Shown here in pieces: positions 1-5,219 of a stretch of DNA of 5,219 nucleotides; within the stretch, counting starts at the first letter, position 1, and the number at the start of each line of letters is the position of its first letter. The notes below the pieces were generated by a model. The model saw only the letters and a list, made by a program, of their open reading frames with translations, did no database searches and was not told where the DNA came from. The position numbers were made by a program, and so were the translations under genes. Origin of the DNA: Candidatus Limnocylindrales bacterium (lineage in GTDB: Bacteria; Chloroflexota; Limnocylindria; Limnocylindrales; CSP1-4); contig JAUSJS010000366.1 of NCBI GenBank assembly GCA_030647575.1, forward strand, positions 1-5,219. The letters run 5' to 3'.

Positions 1-569
1 ATGTCCCTGAGCGCCCGCCGCGAATAGGATTTTTCGTAGCCGTACGCGTACAGTCCCACGGCTTGAAGCGCTGCGGCGAGGAGCGGCCGCAGAAACGGAT
101 CGTGGCGGTTTGGCACGCCGATGATCGCGCACCCGCCCGGCTTCAGCACACGAGCCATTTCCTTCACGGCCTGCTCGGTCTCGTCGAAGTGCTCGATGGT
201 GCCCATCGAATAGATCGCATCAAAGCTCGCGTCGCGGAAGGGCAGCGCCCGGACGTCGGCGGCCGCCGCCCGCAGCGGGCCAGACTCGCGCGTGAACGCG
301 CCCTTGGCCTGAATGACTGTCGGCTCGGAGATGTCGATGCCGAAGGCGTGCGCGCCCCGGCCGGCGGCCCACGCCAGGATGCGCGTGTTCTTCGCCTCGT
401 CCCACAGGTCGGTCTTGAGGATTCGCAAGCCGGCGAGCGGCGGCAGATGCTCGGTGAACAGGCGCTGCTCGTTGTCCGCGTAATAGCGCGTCGACGCCGC
501 GCCGCCCAGGTCGGGAAAACGCTCGCCGACTCCGGCCCAGAAATCGCGGTAAGCGGACCACCGTGTCAC
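1..569 (-). CDS. class I SAM-dependent methyltransferase, 3' end cut off by window edge
   Basis: 189 residues are visible; the C-terminus lies beyond base 1. The start is a GTG at 569-567 whose bases overlap the upstream gene's stop codon (GTGA), with a GGGGTG purine stretch seven bases upstream, so translation is probably coupled. The fold is recognisable as Methyltransf_11-like: an acidic residue ending strand 2 (GIDIS, residues 77-81), AADVRALPF (103-111), FDAIYSMGTIEH (116-127, motif IV/post-motif), and ARVLKPGG (139-146) followed by IIGVPNR. The glycine-rich SAM loop is not canonical: where D/ExGxGxG is expected, residues 50-60 read ILKTDLWDEAK, then NTRILAWAAGRGAHAFGID. It should transfer a methyl group from SAM to an unknown small molecule, lipid or glycan in the cytoplasm. 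As last visible gene of an exosortase operon it may modify a glycan or lipid precursor; that is inference. Family call is firm, substrate unknown. Confidence 0.88.
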   Translation of the reverse strand, partial: MTRWSAYRDFWAGVGERFPDLGGAASTRYYADNEQRLFTEHLPPLAGLRILKTDLWDEAKNTRILAWAAGRGAHAFGIDISEPTVIQAKGAFTRESGPLRAAAADVRALPFRDASFDAIYSMGTIEHFDETEQAVKEMARVLKPGGCAIIGVPNRHDPFLRPLLAAALQAVGLYAYGYEKSYSRRALRD

Positions 570-2569
570 GGCTGGTCACCCCGCACGCTCCAGTTCCAGG
601 TGCCGAGGGCAAACGACAGCTGGCGCGGGTCCCCGTTATGAATCACGTCGCGGGCCACCGTCGGCGCTTCAACCGGATGAAATACGAGTTGGTGCCCGCC
701 GGGGCTCACGGTGAGCGGACTAATCTGGTAGATGCGACGCGCGGGCTCGACGACGAGCGTTTGAACATTCTCGACAGGGCGCCCGTCGAGCAGCAACTCC
801 ATGCGGCGCGCAACGTGGAACGCCGACAGCTCGATGCCGAGGGTTGTGACGATCGGCTGCGCGGTTGTGTTCACAATCGTCCACGCCGCCTCTTTCCCCA
901 TCCATCGCCACGTCCACTCCGCATCGCGCTCGCGCGGCCAGAACCCCGTCATCGTTGCGGTATAGATTTCAGCTGTTCGCGCCGTGACCGCGAACACCTC
1001 CCCATCGTCGAAATTCGCAGCGACATGCAGTCCCTCCGGCGCAGGGTGCTCCGCGAACCAGCGTCCGGCGGCTGTATTACGCCGTGCGAGCAGGTGCGTG
1101 TACCCCAGGGCCGCCAGCTTCCCGGAAAAGTTCGGCTCCGTGCAGTCGCTCGTGGAGTTTCCCTGCAACGTCACGCGATAAGCCGTCAGCCGCTGAACTG
1201 ATTCGGATTCCTGGTTGAGCGGCATGCAGTCCAGGGCCTGCACCTGACCGGGCTGCCGCGTCAGCCAGCGGTGCGCCGTTGTCGGCAGCACGTCGCGCCA
1301 CTGCGCCGACGGCGCCACGGTGTATTCGCCGACGGCGAGTGCCACGAGGACGAGGCAGACGATCTGGGCGCGCCTGGTCCCGGCCCGGCGGAGATAATCC
1401 ACCCCGATGCCCGCCAGCAGCGCCGCCATGAGCTGGACGACGACCCCGAACCGTGCGTATGACCGGAACATCGGGACAACTTCGTATAACAGCGCGGAAG
1501 GCCGGACGAAGGTGAATCCACCGATCGTCAACTCCGGCGACAGCGAGCACACGAGCGCAGCCACGGCGACGATGACGAGGACGGGAACGCGCGCGAAGGG
1601 CGCGGGTCGCCGGACATCGTTCCCAGGGTTCCCTGAGCTCCCTGGGACCAGCCACCGAAAGACGGCGACGAGCCCGAGCGCGACGATTCCCCAGCCAAGG
1701 CTCACCTGGTGTTCGAGCAGCCCGTCGCGGACGCCGGCCGCGTCCCAGAGGCGATGCGCGGTTGCGCCGAGCAGCGGATGCTCGACCGGCGGAACCAGAT
1801 AACTCCACCACTTCGCGCTGTAGCGGAACAGATCGGTACGAGGGTACGCGAAGGCCGAGCGGTTTGCGACGACGGCGTGGGCGGCGTACGACGCGTACGC
1901 CATCCCGGCGGCGGCGATGAGCACGAGACTTCCGACAGTGATGCCCAGTCGGCGCATCGATCGTGTGTTGGTCCGGCACGTGACGAGCCAGTACGCAGCC
2001 ACGGCGACCGGGGTGATCACGGCCGCGATCAAGCCGCCGTAGAAGTTCGAGAGCGTCACGGCCAGCGTCGTGGCGCCAAGAAAGCCAACCGCTGCCGGTG
2101 AGGCGTCGTCGAGACAACGCCACAGCGCGAGCAAGTACAGCGGGATCCACTGTGTCTGCGCGATGTGAATGTGATAGGCGGCGTGGGCCAGGTGGAACGG
2201 GGAGAACGCATACGCCATCGCCGCGACGGTCGCGCCCGCCGGCGAGAGCGCCAGATGACGCGCAAGCAGGTATGCAGCCGCGGCGGACAGCGGAAAGGTG
2301 AGAAGGATCAACCAATTGTACGCGGCCACGCCGCCTGACAGCCGCGCGAGCAGAGCGCCGCTGATGTCGGTGACCGGCTGCGAATACACGCCGATGGTGA
2401 TGGGGCGCTCGAGCTGCGCCATCACGGTGAAGGGATCGTGGTGGCGCCCGACGATCTCCATCCCGAAAACTCGCTCCGTCGGCGCGCGAAGAACGGGTGC
2501 GGCGATCGCCACGGTGACGATCGTGGCCAGGGCCAGGACCGCGGCGATCTCAGCGACGCGGGCGGGCAA
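566..2569 (-). CDS. polytopic membrane protein, GT-C/YfhO-like putative glycosyltransferase with soluble C-terminal region
   Basis: 667 residues. A first transmembrane helix at about 8-27 is followed by a loop with GRHHDPF (41-47), whose Asp-Pro sits where GT-C enzymes carry the catalytic acid. Further helices lie around 83-103, 112-127, 141-151, 160-198, 208-230, 290-308, 328-345, 371-390 and 402-414. Family-like signatures are HIAQTQWIPLYLLALWR (135-151), WWSYLVPPVEHPLLG (254-268) and VVPMFRSYARFGV (364-376), the last resembling the P-x-FR-x-xxRF element of large bacterial GT-C-like membrane proteins. Residues from about 420 onward are soluble and presumably periplasmic, ending in a beta-rich segment. 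The likely role is glycan transfer or assembly from a polyprenyl-linked donor, inferred from topology only. The start is a TTG overlapping the exosortase stop by 20 bases, with a weak GGTGG upstream; no better start is available before the first helix. The GT-C label is tentative. Confidence 0.62.
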   Translation of the reverse strand: MPARVAEIAAVLALATIVTVAIAAPVLRAPTERVFGMEIVGRHHDPFTVMAQLERPITIGVYSQPVTDISGALLARLSGGVAAYNWLILLTFPLSAAAAYLLARHLALSPAGATVAAMAYAFSPFHLAHAAYHIHIAQTQWIPLYLLALWRCLDDASPAAVGFLGATTLAVTLSNFYGGLIAAVITPVAVAAYWLVTCRTNTRSMRRLGITVGSLVLIAAAGMAYASYAAHAVVANRSAFAYPRTDLFRYSAKWWSYLVPPVEHPLLGATAHRLWDAAGVRDGLLEHQVSLGWGIVALGLVAVFRWLVPGSSGNPGNDVRRPAPFARVPVLVIVAVAALVCSLSPELTIGGFTFVRPSALLYEVVPMFRSYARFGVVVQLMAALLAGIGVDYLRRAGTRRAQIVCLVLVALAVGEYTVAPSAQWRDVLPTTAHRWLTRQPGQVQALDCMPLNQESESVQRLTAYRVTLQGNSTSDCTEPNFSGKLAALGYTHLLARRNTAAGRWFAEHPAPEGLHVAANFDDGEVFAVTARTAEIYTATMTGFWPRERDAEWTWRWMGKEAAWTIVNTTAQPIVTTLGIELSAFHVARRMELLLDGRPVENVQTLVVEPARRIYQISPLTVSPGGHQLVFHPVEAPTVARDVIHNGDPRQLSFALGTWNWSVRGDQP

Positions 2570-3911
2570 CGTTGACCACCGCGGCGACGATCAGCAAGGG
2601 GCCGGCAACCGCCCAGCCGCGGACGTCGCGCACGTGCGCCGTAAGTCCGGAGTGGCTGGCCAGCGCGTGCAGCGCGAGCAAGCCTGCCGTCTGCGTGAGC
2701 GCGAGGACCGCAAACCCGGCGAGGAAGCGCCTCCAACCGACCGCGACGAACGCCGCGACCCACAGCGCGAGATAGAGGCCGATCTGGAATGCAGGAAGGA
2801 GCGCAATCGCCCCCTGCGGATCGTCGAGCGGCGCGCCGGCCGGATAGGTGACGATGCGCGTGTAGAACGGGCCGAGGAGATAGAAGAACGCAATACCCAC
2901 CATGACGCCGACGAGCGCGTGGCCGAACGCCGCTTTACCGCCGTGGCGCCACTGCGCGGCAAGGAATACGACCACCGCGCCGAGGAGCAATTGATAAAAG
3001 GCGTGGACCAGGAATAAGGGCGAGGCCACAACGGCACCCGGCAGGGCCACCACCAGGAGTCGCGCGATGCCCAGGGCGATGAAGAGCGGGGCGGAGGCGA
3101 GCACGCCCAGGATCAGCCGGCGCCACGTGGTCGAGTAGGCGCAGATGCCTGCCAAATAGACCGGGAGCAACGGTGTCGAAATGCATTCCTGCGTGACGAC
3201 GAAGCCCCCGCGCGGCGTCCAGAGCGTGTTGGCCACCGCAGACGCGCCGACGCCGACGAGGCCGAGGATCACTGCAGCCGTGCGGGCGATGAAGCCGGCC
3301 AGCGCGAGCACCCAGGTACTCTCGAGATAGAGCGGCGAGGCGGCTGAAAATATAAGGAGGAATGCCGCTGTGAAGAGGACGAATCGGCGCGTCGGTTGCG
3401 GGCGGGCGCTCAAAGAAGGGCCGACCGCGACCGCTTTCTCAGCCAGGGCCTGCCGGCGATCCGCGAGGCGCATCCACCCGAACACATATCCGGCAATCGC
3501 GAGCGTGAGCACGGCAGGCCAGAGGTAGACGTGAAGCGTGTTGAACCACACCGGCGACGCGGCCACGCGTCCGAGGGTGCCGATCCGCAAAGTATTAAGG
3601 CCGAGGATCAAGCCGGCGCCGGCGCCAGCCCCGGCGAGGCGCATTCGCCAACTGACTGGATAGGCGAAGACGGCGCCCAGGCAGAGCGCGATCGCATCGG
3701 CCCCGCTGCACGCCAGCGTGACCTCGAGAGGCAACGCTGACGGGCCGAACAGTCCCACCGCCGCAGCGGCTTGCACCCGGGTGAACGGCAGTACGGCATG
3801 CGCTTCGGTCCAGTTCAGGCGGAGCAGGCCGAACAGGCCGAGGCTCCACGCCACCGCGCGCAGCGCGAATCTAACGGCGTCCGTCCGGCCGCGGGCCGTG
3901 TCCGTCGGCAC
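2550..3911 (-). CDS. exosortase-family transmembrane cysteine transpeptidase/protease with two tandem exosortase cores
   Basis: 453 residues from GTG at 3911. This start has AGGAG exactly seven bases upstream; the longer reading from 3965 would overlap speD by 95 bases and has no such site. The protein is almost entirely transmembrane helices. Exosortases use conserved Cys, Arg and His facing the outer side of the membrane to cut C-terminal sorting signals. Core 1: LACSGADAI (Cys68), NTLRIGTLG (Arg109), FNTLHVYLWP (His127). Core 2: TQECISTPLLPVY (Cys243), GIARLLVV (Arg284), FLVHAFYQ (His303). Cys-to-Arg spacing is 41 in both and Arg-to-His is 18 and 19, suggesting internal duplication. A further roughly 130-residue hydrophobic tail follows. 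The divergent neighbour carries an IPTL-CTERM signal, the substrate class of exosortase H (XrtH), but known XrtH proteins are much shorter and single-core, so no symbol is assigned. It overlaps speD by 41 bases and the next gene by 20. Confidence 0.9.
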   Translation of the reverse strand: MPTDTARGRTDAVRFALRAVAWSLGLFGLLRLNWTEAHAVLPFTRVQAAAAVGLFGPSALPLEVTLACSGADAIALCLGAVFAYPVSWRMRLAGAGAGAGLILGLNTLRIGTLGRVAASPVWFNTLHVYLWPAVLTLAIAGYVFGWMRLADRRQALAEKAVAVGPSLSARPQPTRRFVLFTAAFLLIFSAASPLYLESTWVLALAGFIARTAAVILGLVGVGASAVANTLWTPRGGFVVTQECISTPLLPVYLAGICAYSTTWRRLILGVLASAPLFIALGIARLLVVALPGAVVASPLFLVHAFYQLLLGAVVVFLAAQWRHGGKAAFGHALVGVMVGIAFFYLLGPFYTRIVTYPAGAPLDDPQGAIALLPAFQIGLYLALWVAAFVAVGWRRFLAGFAVLALTQTAGLLALHALASHSGLTAHVRDVRGWAVAGPLLIVAAVVNVARPRR

Positions 3912-4251
3912 GGGGGATCTCCTGCACGGTGATATGTTGGGCGCCGAAGGACCGGCGCAGCTCATCGATCGCTTCGAGGCTCTTGAGCCTCGTCGAGCAG
4001 GAAAAGATATCGATGTTCACCGTGCCCGTTTCCGGCCAGGTGTGGAGGACGGCGTGCGACTCGCTGAGGATCAGGACGCAGGTGAGGCCGGTCTCTGGAA
4101 ACGAATGTGAGAGCTCGCGCACAACCGTCGCACCCGCCCGCCGCAGCGCCGCGCAAAAAGCGGCCATAATCTCGTCTGGCGCACGGTCGATAAGATCCGT
4201 GCACCCGCCGAGGTCGGCCGAGTAGAGGGCGGGTGGGACCTGCGTCTTCAT
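3871..4251 (-). CDS. speD: S-adenosylmethionine decarboxylase proenzyme (prokaryotic, pyruvoyl-dependent)
   Basis: 126 residues, the usual size of the short prokaryotic class. The family self-cleaves between Glu and Ser to make a pyruvoyl group and decarboxylates SAM to the aminopropyl donor for spermidine synthesis. The processing site LSESH is at 62-66 (Glu64/Ser65). The downstream HTWPETG (70-76) and DIFSC (81-85) place His70 and Cys85 at the same offsets from the pyruvoyl Ser (+5, +20) as the His68 and Cys83 that serve Ser63 in the Thermotoga maritima enzyme. Activity is therefore expected. The chosen ATG at 4251 is directly abutted by GGAGG, which is too close for an ideal ribosome site; in-frame GTG 4317 and TTG 4365 would add 22 or 38 residues that look nothing like the family. 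No spermidine synthase gene is present; instead it heads an exosortase operon, so its product may serve a different purpose or it may be a coincidental first gene. Confidence 0.92.
   Translation of the reverse strand: MKTQVPPALYSADLGGCTDLIDRAPDEIMAAFCAALRRAGATVVRELSHSFPETGLTCVLILSESHAVLHTWPETGTVNIDIFSCSTRLKSLEAIDELRRSFGAQHITVQEIPRADGHGPRPDGRR
3919..3923 (-). promoter_or_regulatory. ribosome binding site fixing the exosortase start
   Basis: On the minus strand AGGAG is followed by seven bases and then GTG at 3911-3909. It lies inside the end of the SpeD gene and decides the exosortase start in favour of GTG 3911 over the upstream ATG at 3965. Confidence 0.75.
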
Positions 4252-4287
4252 CCTCCGAGACTTTAGGGGGCGCCACGGGACGGCACC

Positions 4288-4301
4288 GTTCAAAATTGAA
4301 C
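4288..4301. repeat. perfect 6-base-arm palindrome, possible operator
   Basis: GTTCAA, two bases (AA), TTGAAC: perfect inverted arms. It lies 27 bases upstream of the candidate -35 box of the plus-strand gene and 37 bases upstream of the speD ATG. A dimeric regulator could bind here; no regulator gene is in the window and the size is too small for a terminator. Confidence 0.45.
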
Positions 4302-4327
4302 AGTTGCCCGGAATCACGAATCCGTAC

Positions 4328-4356
4328 TGTACAAACTGGACGCAAAAGTGTACTAT
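4328..4356 (+). promoter_or_regulatory. candidate sigma70-type promoter for the IPTL-CTERM gene
   Basis: TGTACA at 4328-4333 (4 of 6 to the -35 consensus) and TACTAT at 4351-4356 (4 of 6 to the -10 consensus) are separated by 17 bases. Transcription would begin near 4363, giving a leader of about 24 bases that contains the ribosome site. Both boxes are imperfect, so this is a candidate only. Confidence 0.4.
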
Positions 4357-4361
4357 GTCCG

Positions 4362-4369
4362 TCAATTGA
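4362..4369. repeat. short palindrome TCAATTGA at the predicted transcription start
   Basis: An 8-base perfect palindrome sits over the predicted +1 of the IPTL-CTERM gene. It shares the TTGAA half-site with the palindrome at 4288-4301, about 71 bases between centres. It could be a second binding site; an 8-base palindrome can also arise by chance. Confidence 0.3.
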
Positions 4370-4374
4370 AACCT

Positions 4375-4379
4375 AGGAG
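4375..4379 (+). promoter_or_regulatory. ribosome binding site of the IPTL-CTERM gene
   Basis: AGGAG lies seven bases before the ATG at 4387, an ideal distance, and fixes the start just ahead of a good signal peptide. Confidence 0.85.
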
Positions 4380-4386
4380 CCTACAA

Positions 4387-5219
4387 ATGTTGCGCAAATA
4401 CCTGCGTCTGCTGGCCAGCGTCGGGTTCGCCGCTCTCTTGTCTTTGGGCCTTCCCTCCCCAGCACTGGCCCAGGCGTATCTGGGTACGAATCTGCTGCCC
4501 TTTGCGGTCCTGGGCGCGACCCCGAGCGTGACCTGCACCGAAAGCGCCGGTCAGGCCGTCATCACCGGAGACATAGGCGTCACCCCCGCTGCCTCGATCA
4601 CCGGCTTCCCTGCTCCGTGCACGAACGCTAGTGGAGCGTTACACCTGAATGATCAGGCGGCGATAGACGCCAAGGCTAATCTCCTCACGGCGTACGGGGT
4701 TCTAGACGCGCAGTCGTGCGGTTCCACCATAGGTCCCAATCTGAATGGACTCACGCTCACGCAAGGCGTCTACTGTGTTGGCGCTGCCGCGACCAATCTA
4801 TCGGGGACACTCACTCTTAACGCCCAGGGCAATGCCAACGCGTCCTGGACCTTCAAGATGTCGAGCAGCCTCATCACCTCGCCCGGATCGACCGTGAACT
4901 TTTCCAATGCTCCTGCCGGAGGCGAAAATGCTTGCGCCGTGCAATGGCTGGTCCCCAGTTCCGCGACCCTCGATACCACCACGACGTTCGTCGGCAACAT
5001 CCTTGCGTTCACGTCCATAACAATGGCTGCCGGCGCAAACCTGACCGGCAGAGCCTTAGCGCGAAATGGAACGGTGACGATGGATAGCAACACCGTCACC
5101 TTCGCCCCGTGCGGCGCGGGAGGCGGAGGCGGGGGCGCTGGCGTTCCCACGCTCTCCGAGTGGGCGATGATCGCGCTGTCGCTGCTCCTCGCATTGGCCG
5201 GCGCTGTTGCGATGCGCTC
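4387..5219 (+). CDS. secreted DUF3494 ice-binding-like protein with IPTL-CTERM sorting signal (3' end cut off)
   Basis: 277 residues are visible; probably only a few basic residues and the stop are missing. The N-terminus is a Sec signal peptide (basic LRKYLR, hydrophobic core, cleavage after PALA at residue 28). Residues about 32-241 match the DUF3494 ice-binding/antifreeze beta-helix family: LGTNLLPFAVLGA (32-44), ITGDIGVTP (59-67), ITGFP (71-75), LTLTQGVYC (122-130), LSGTLTLNAQG (138-148), CAVQWLVPSSATL (183-195), FVGNILAFTSIT (201-212) and LTGRALARNGTVTMDSNTV (219-237). Members bind ice or act as adhesins; ice binding here is not proven. Six cysteines (50, 78, 111, 130, 183, 242) may form disulfides. 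A glycine linker (243-252) leads to VPTLSEW (253-259), a hydrophobic helix and Arg277, the IPTL-CTERM signal. It is divergent from, and the likely substrate of, the adjacent exosortase. Codons such as ATA, TTA and CTA are commoner here than in the operon. Confidence 0.92.
   Translation, partial: MLRKYLRLLASVGFAALLSLGLPSPALAQAYLGTNLLPFAVLGATPSVTCTESAGQAVITGDIGVTPAASITGFPAPCTNASGALHLNDQAAIDAKANLLTAYGVLDAQSCGSTIGPNLNGLTLTQGVYCVGAAATNLSGTLTLNAQGNANASWTFKMSSSLITSPGSTVNFSNAPAGGENACAVQWLVPSSATLDTTTTFVGNILAFTSITMAAGANLTGRALARNGTVTMDSNTVTFAPCGAGGGGGGAGVPTLSEWAMIALSLLLALAGAVAMR
5143..5219 (+). other. IPTL-CTERM sorting signal coding segment
   Basis: Codes for VPTLSEW, a roughly 17-residue hydrophobic helix (from AMIALS onward) and the first basic residue at the window end. 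This is the standard three-part exosortase signal. It departs from the IPTLxxWG consensus by Val for Ile at the first position and Ala260 for the Gly after Trp. Confidence 0.9.

Larger units (their letters stand above)
4252..4386. promoter_or_regulatory. divergent intergenic control region between speD operon and IPTL-CTERM gene
   Basis: This 135-base stretch is the only non-coding DNA in the window and must drive both transcription units unless they are read from elsewhere. It is visibly more AT-rich than the flanking genes and holds a candidate plus-strand promoter, two short palindromes sharing TTGAA half-sites, and direct repeats, listed separately. No convincing sigma70 promoter was found for the minus strand; the best -10-like match is TACAGT near 4331-4326 with a poor -35. 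Confidence 0.7.

Noticed and set aside
220..612. Minus-strand open frame of 130 codons
   Set aside because: Out of frame with the methyltransferase, and Arg/Gly/Ala-rich without motifs. The true frame is GTG 569.
63..641. Plus-strand open frame of 192 codons
   Set aside because: It is antisense to the methyltransferase, whose frame shows recognisable motifs; the product is Arg-rich with no known pattern, typical of GC-rich shadow frames.
563..1201. Plus-strand open frame of 212 codons
   Set aside because: Antisense to the membrane protein's C-terminal region; Arg-rich, no motif or ribosome site.
1077..2315. Minus-strand open frame of 412 codons inside the GT-C-like gene
   Set aside because: Long but extremely Arg-rich, and the overlapping frame encodes clear transmembrane helices. 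It is a GC-driven shadow.
2298..3017. Plus-strand open frame of 239 codons
   Set aside because: Antisense across the exosortase/GT-C junction; its Arg/Glu-rich composition mirrors the hydrophobic codons on the other strand.
3912..3965. Longer exosortase N-terminus starting at ATG 3965
   Set aside because: It would overlap speD by 95 bases and adds 18 residues with no membrane or family character, while GTG 3911 has a well-placed AGGAG.
4338..4354. Sigma54-type (-24/-12) promoter upstream of the IPTL-CTERM gene, as seen for some PEP-CTERM genes
   Set aside because: A GG is present at 4338-4339, but the -12 GC at the required distance is GT and the flanking bases do not fit.
4770..5150. Minus-strand open frame of 126 codons with a proline-rich start
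   Set aside because: Antisense to the DUF3494 gene; the prolines are the complement of the glycine linker codons.
1..5219. CRISPR arrays, tRNA/rRNA genes, insertion sequences, rho-independent terminators
   Set aside because: No regularly spaced repeats, no tRNA-like folds noticed, no transposase or terminal inverted repeats, and no GC stem followed by a T run; both transcription units leave the window before their ends.

Overview
The window is GC-rich, gene-dense bacterial DNA. It carries a four-gene operon on the minus strand (bases 1 to 4251) and, facing away from it, one partial secreted-protein gene on the plus strand (4387 to 5219). Exosortase and IPTL-CTERM sorting components point to a Gram-negative-type (diderm) bacterium. 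The GC content and gene style would fit an Acidobacteriota- or Proteobacteria-like lineage, but the window holds no taxonomic marker, so this is only a guess.

Minus-strand operon in transcription order: (1) a short S-adenosylmethionine decarboxylase (SpeD) family gene with intact catalytic residues; (2) a polytopic exosortase-family protein that contains two successive Cys/Arg/His exosortase-type cores; (3) a large membrane protein resembling GT-C/YfhO-type glycosyltransferases, with a soluble C-terminal part; (4) a class I SAM-dependent methyltransferase that runs off the left edge. The genes overlap by 41, 20 and 4 bases, so co-transcription and translational coupling are very likely.

Plus strand: after a 135-base divergent control region comes a secreted protein with a Sec signal peptide, a DUF3494 (ice-binding-like) beta-helix domain with six cysteines, a glycine linker and a VPTLSEW (IPTL-CTERM) sorting tail. 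The tail is the class of substrate known for exosortase H-type enzymes, so the neighbouring exosortase is its probable processor.

Working model (inference): the plus-strand protein is exported by Sec and held in the inner membrane by its C-terminal helix. The operon-encoded exosortase then cuts it at the sorting signal, and the GT-C-like protein and methyltransferase may supply or modify a surface glycan or attachment partner. The role of SpeD is unclear. The most unusual points are the doubled exosortase core and the SpeD gene at the head of a protein-sorting operon.
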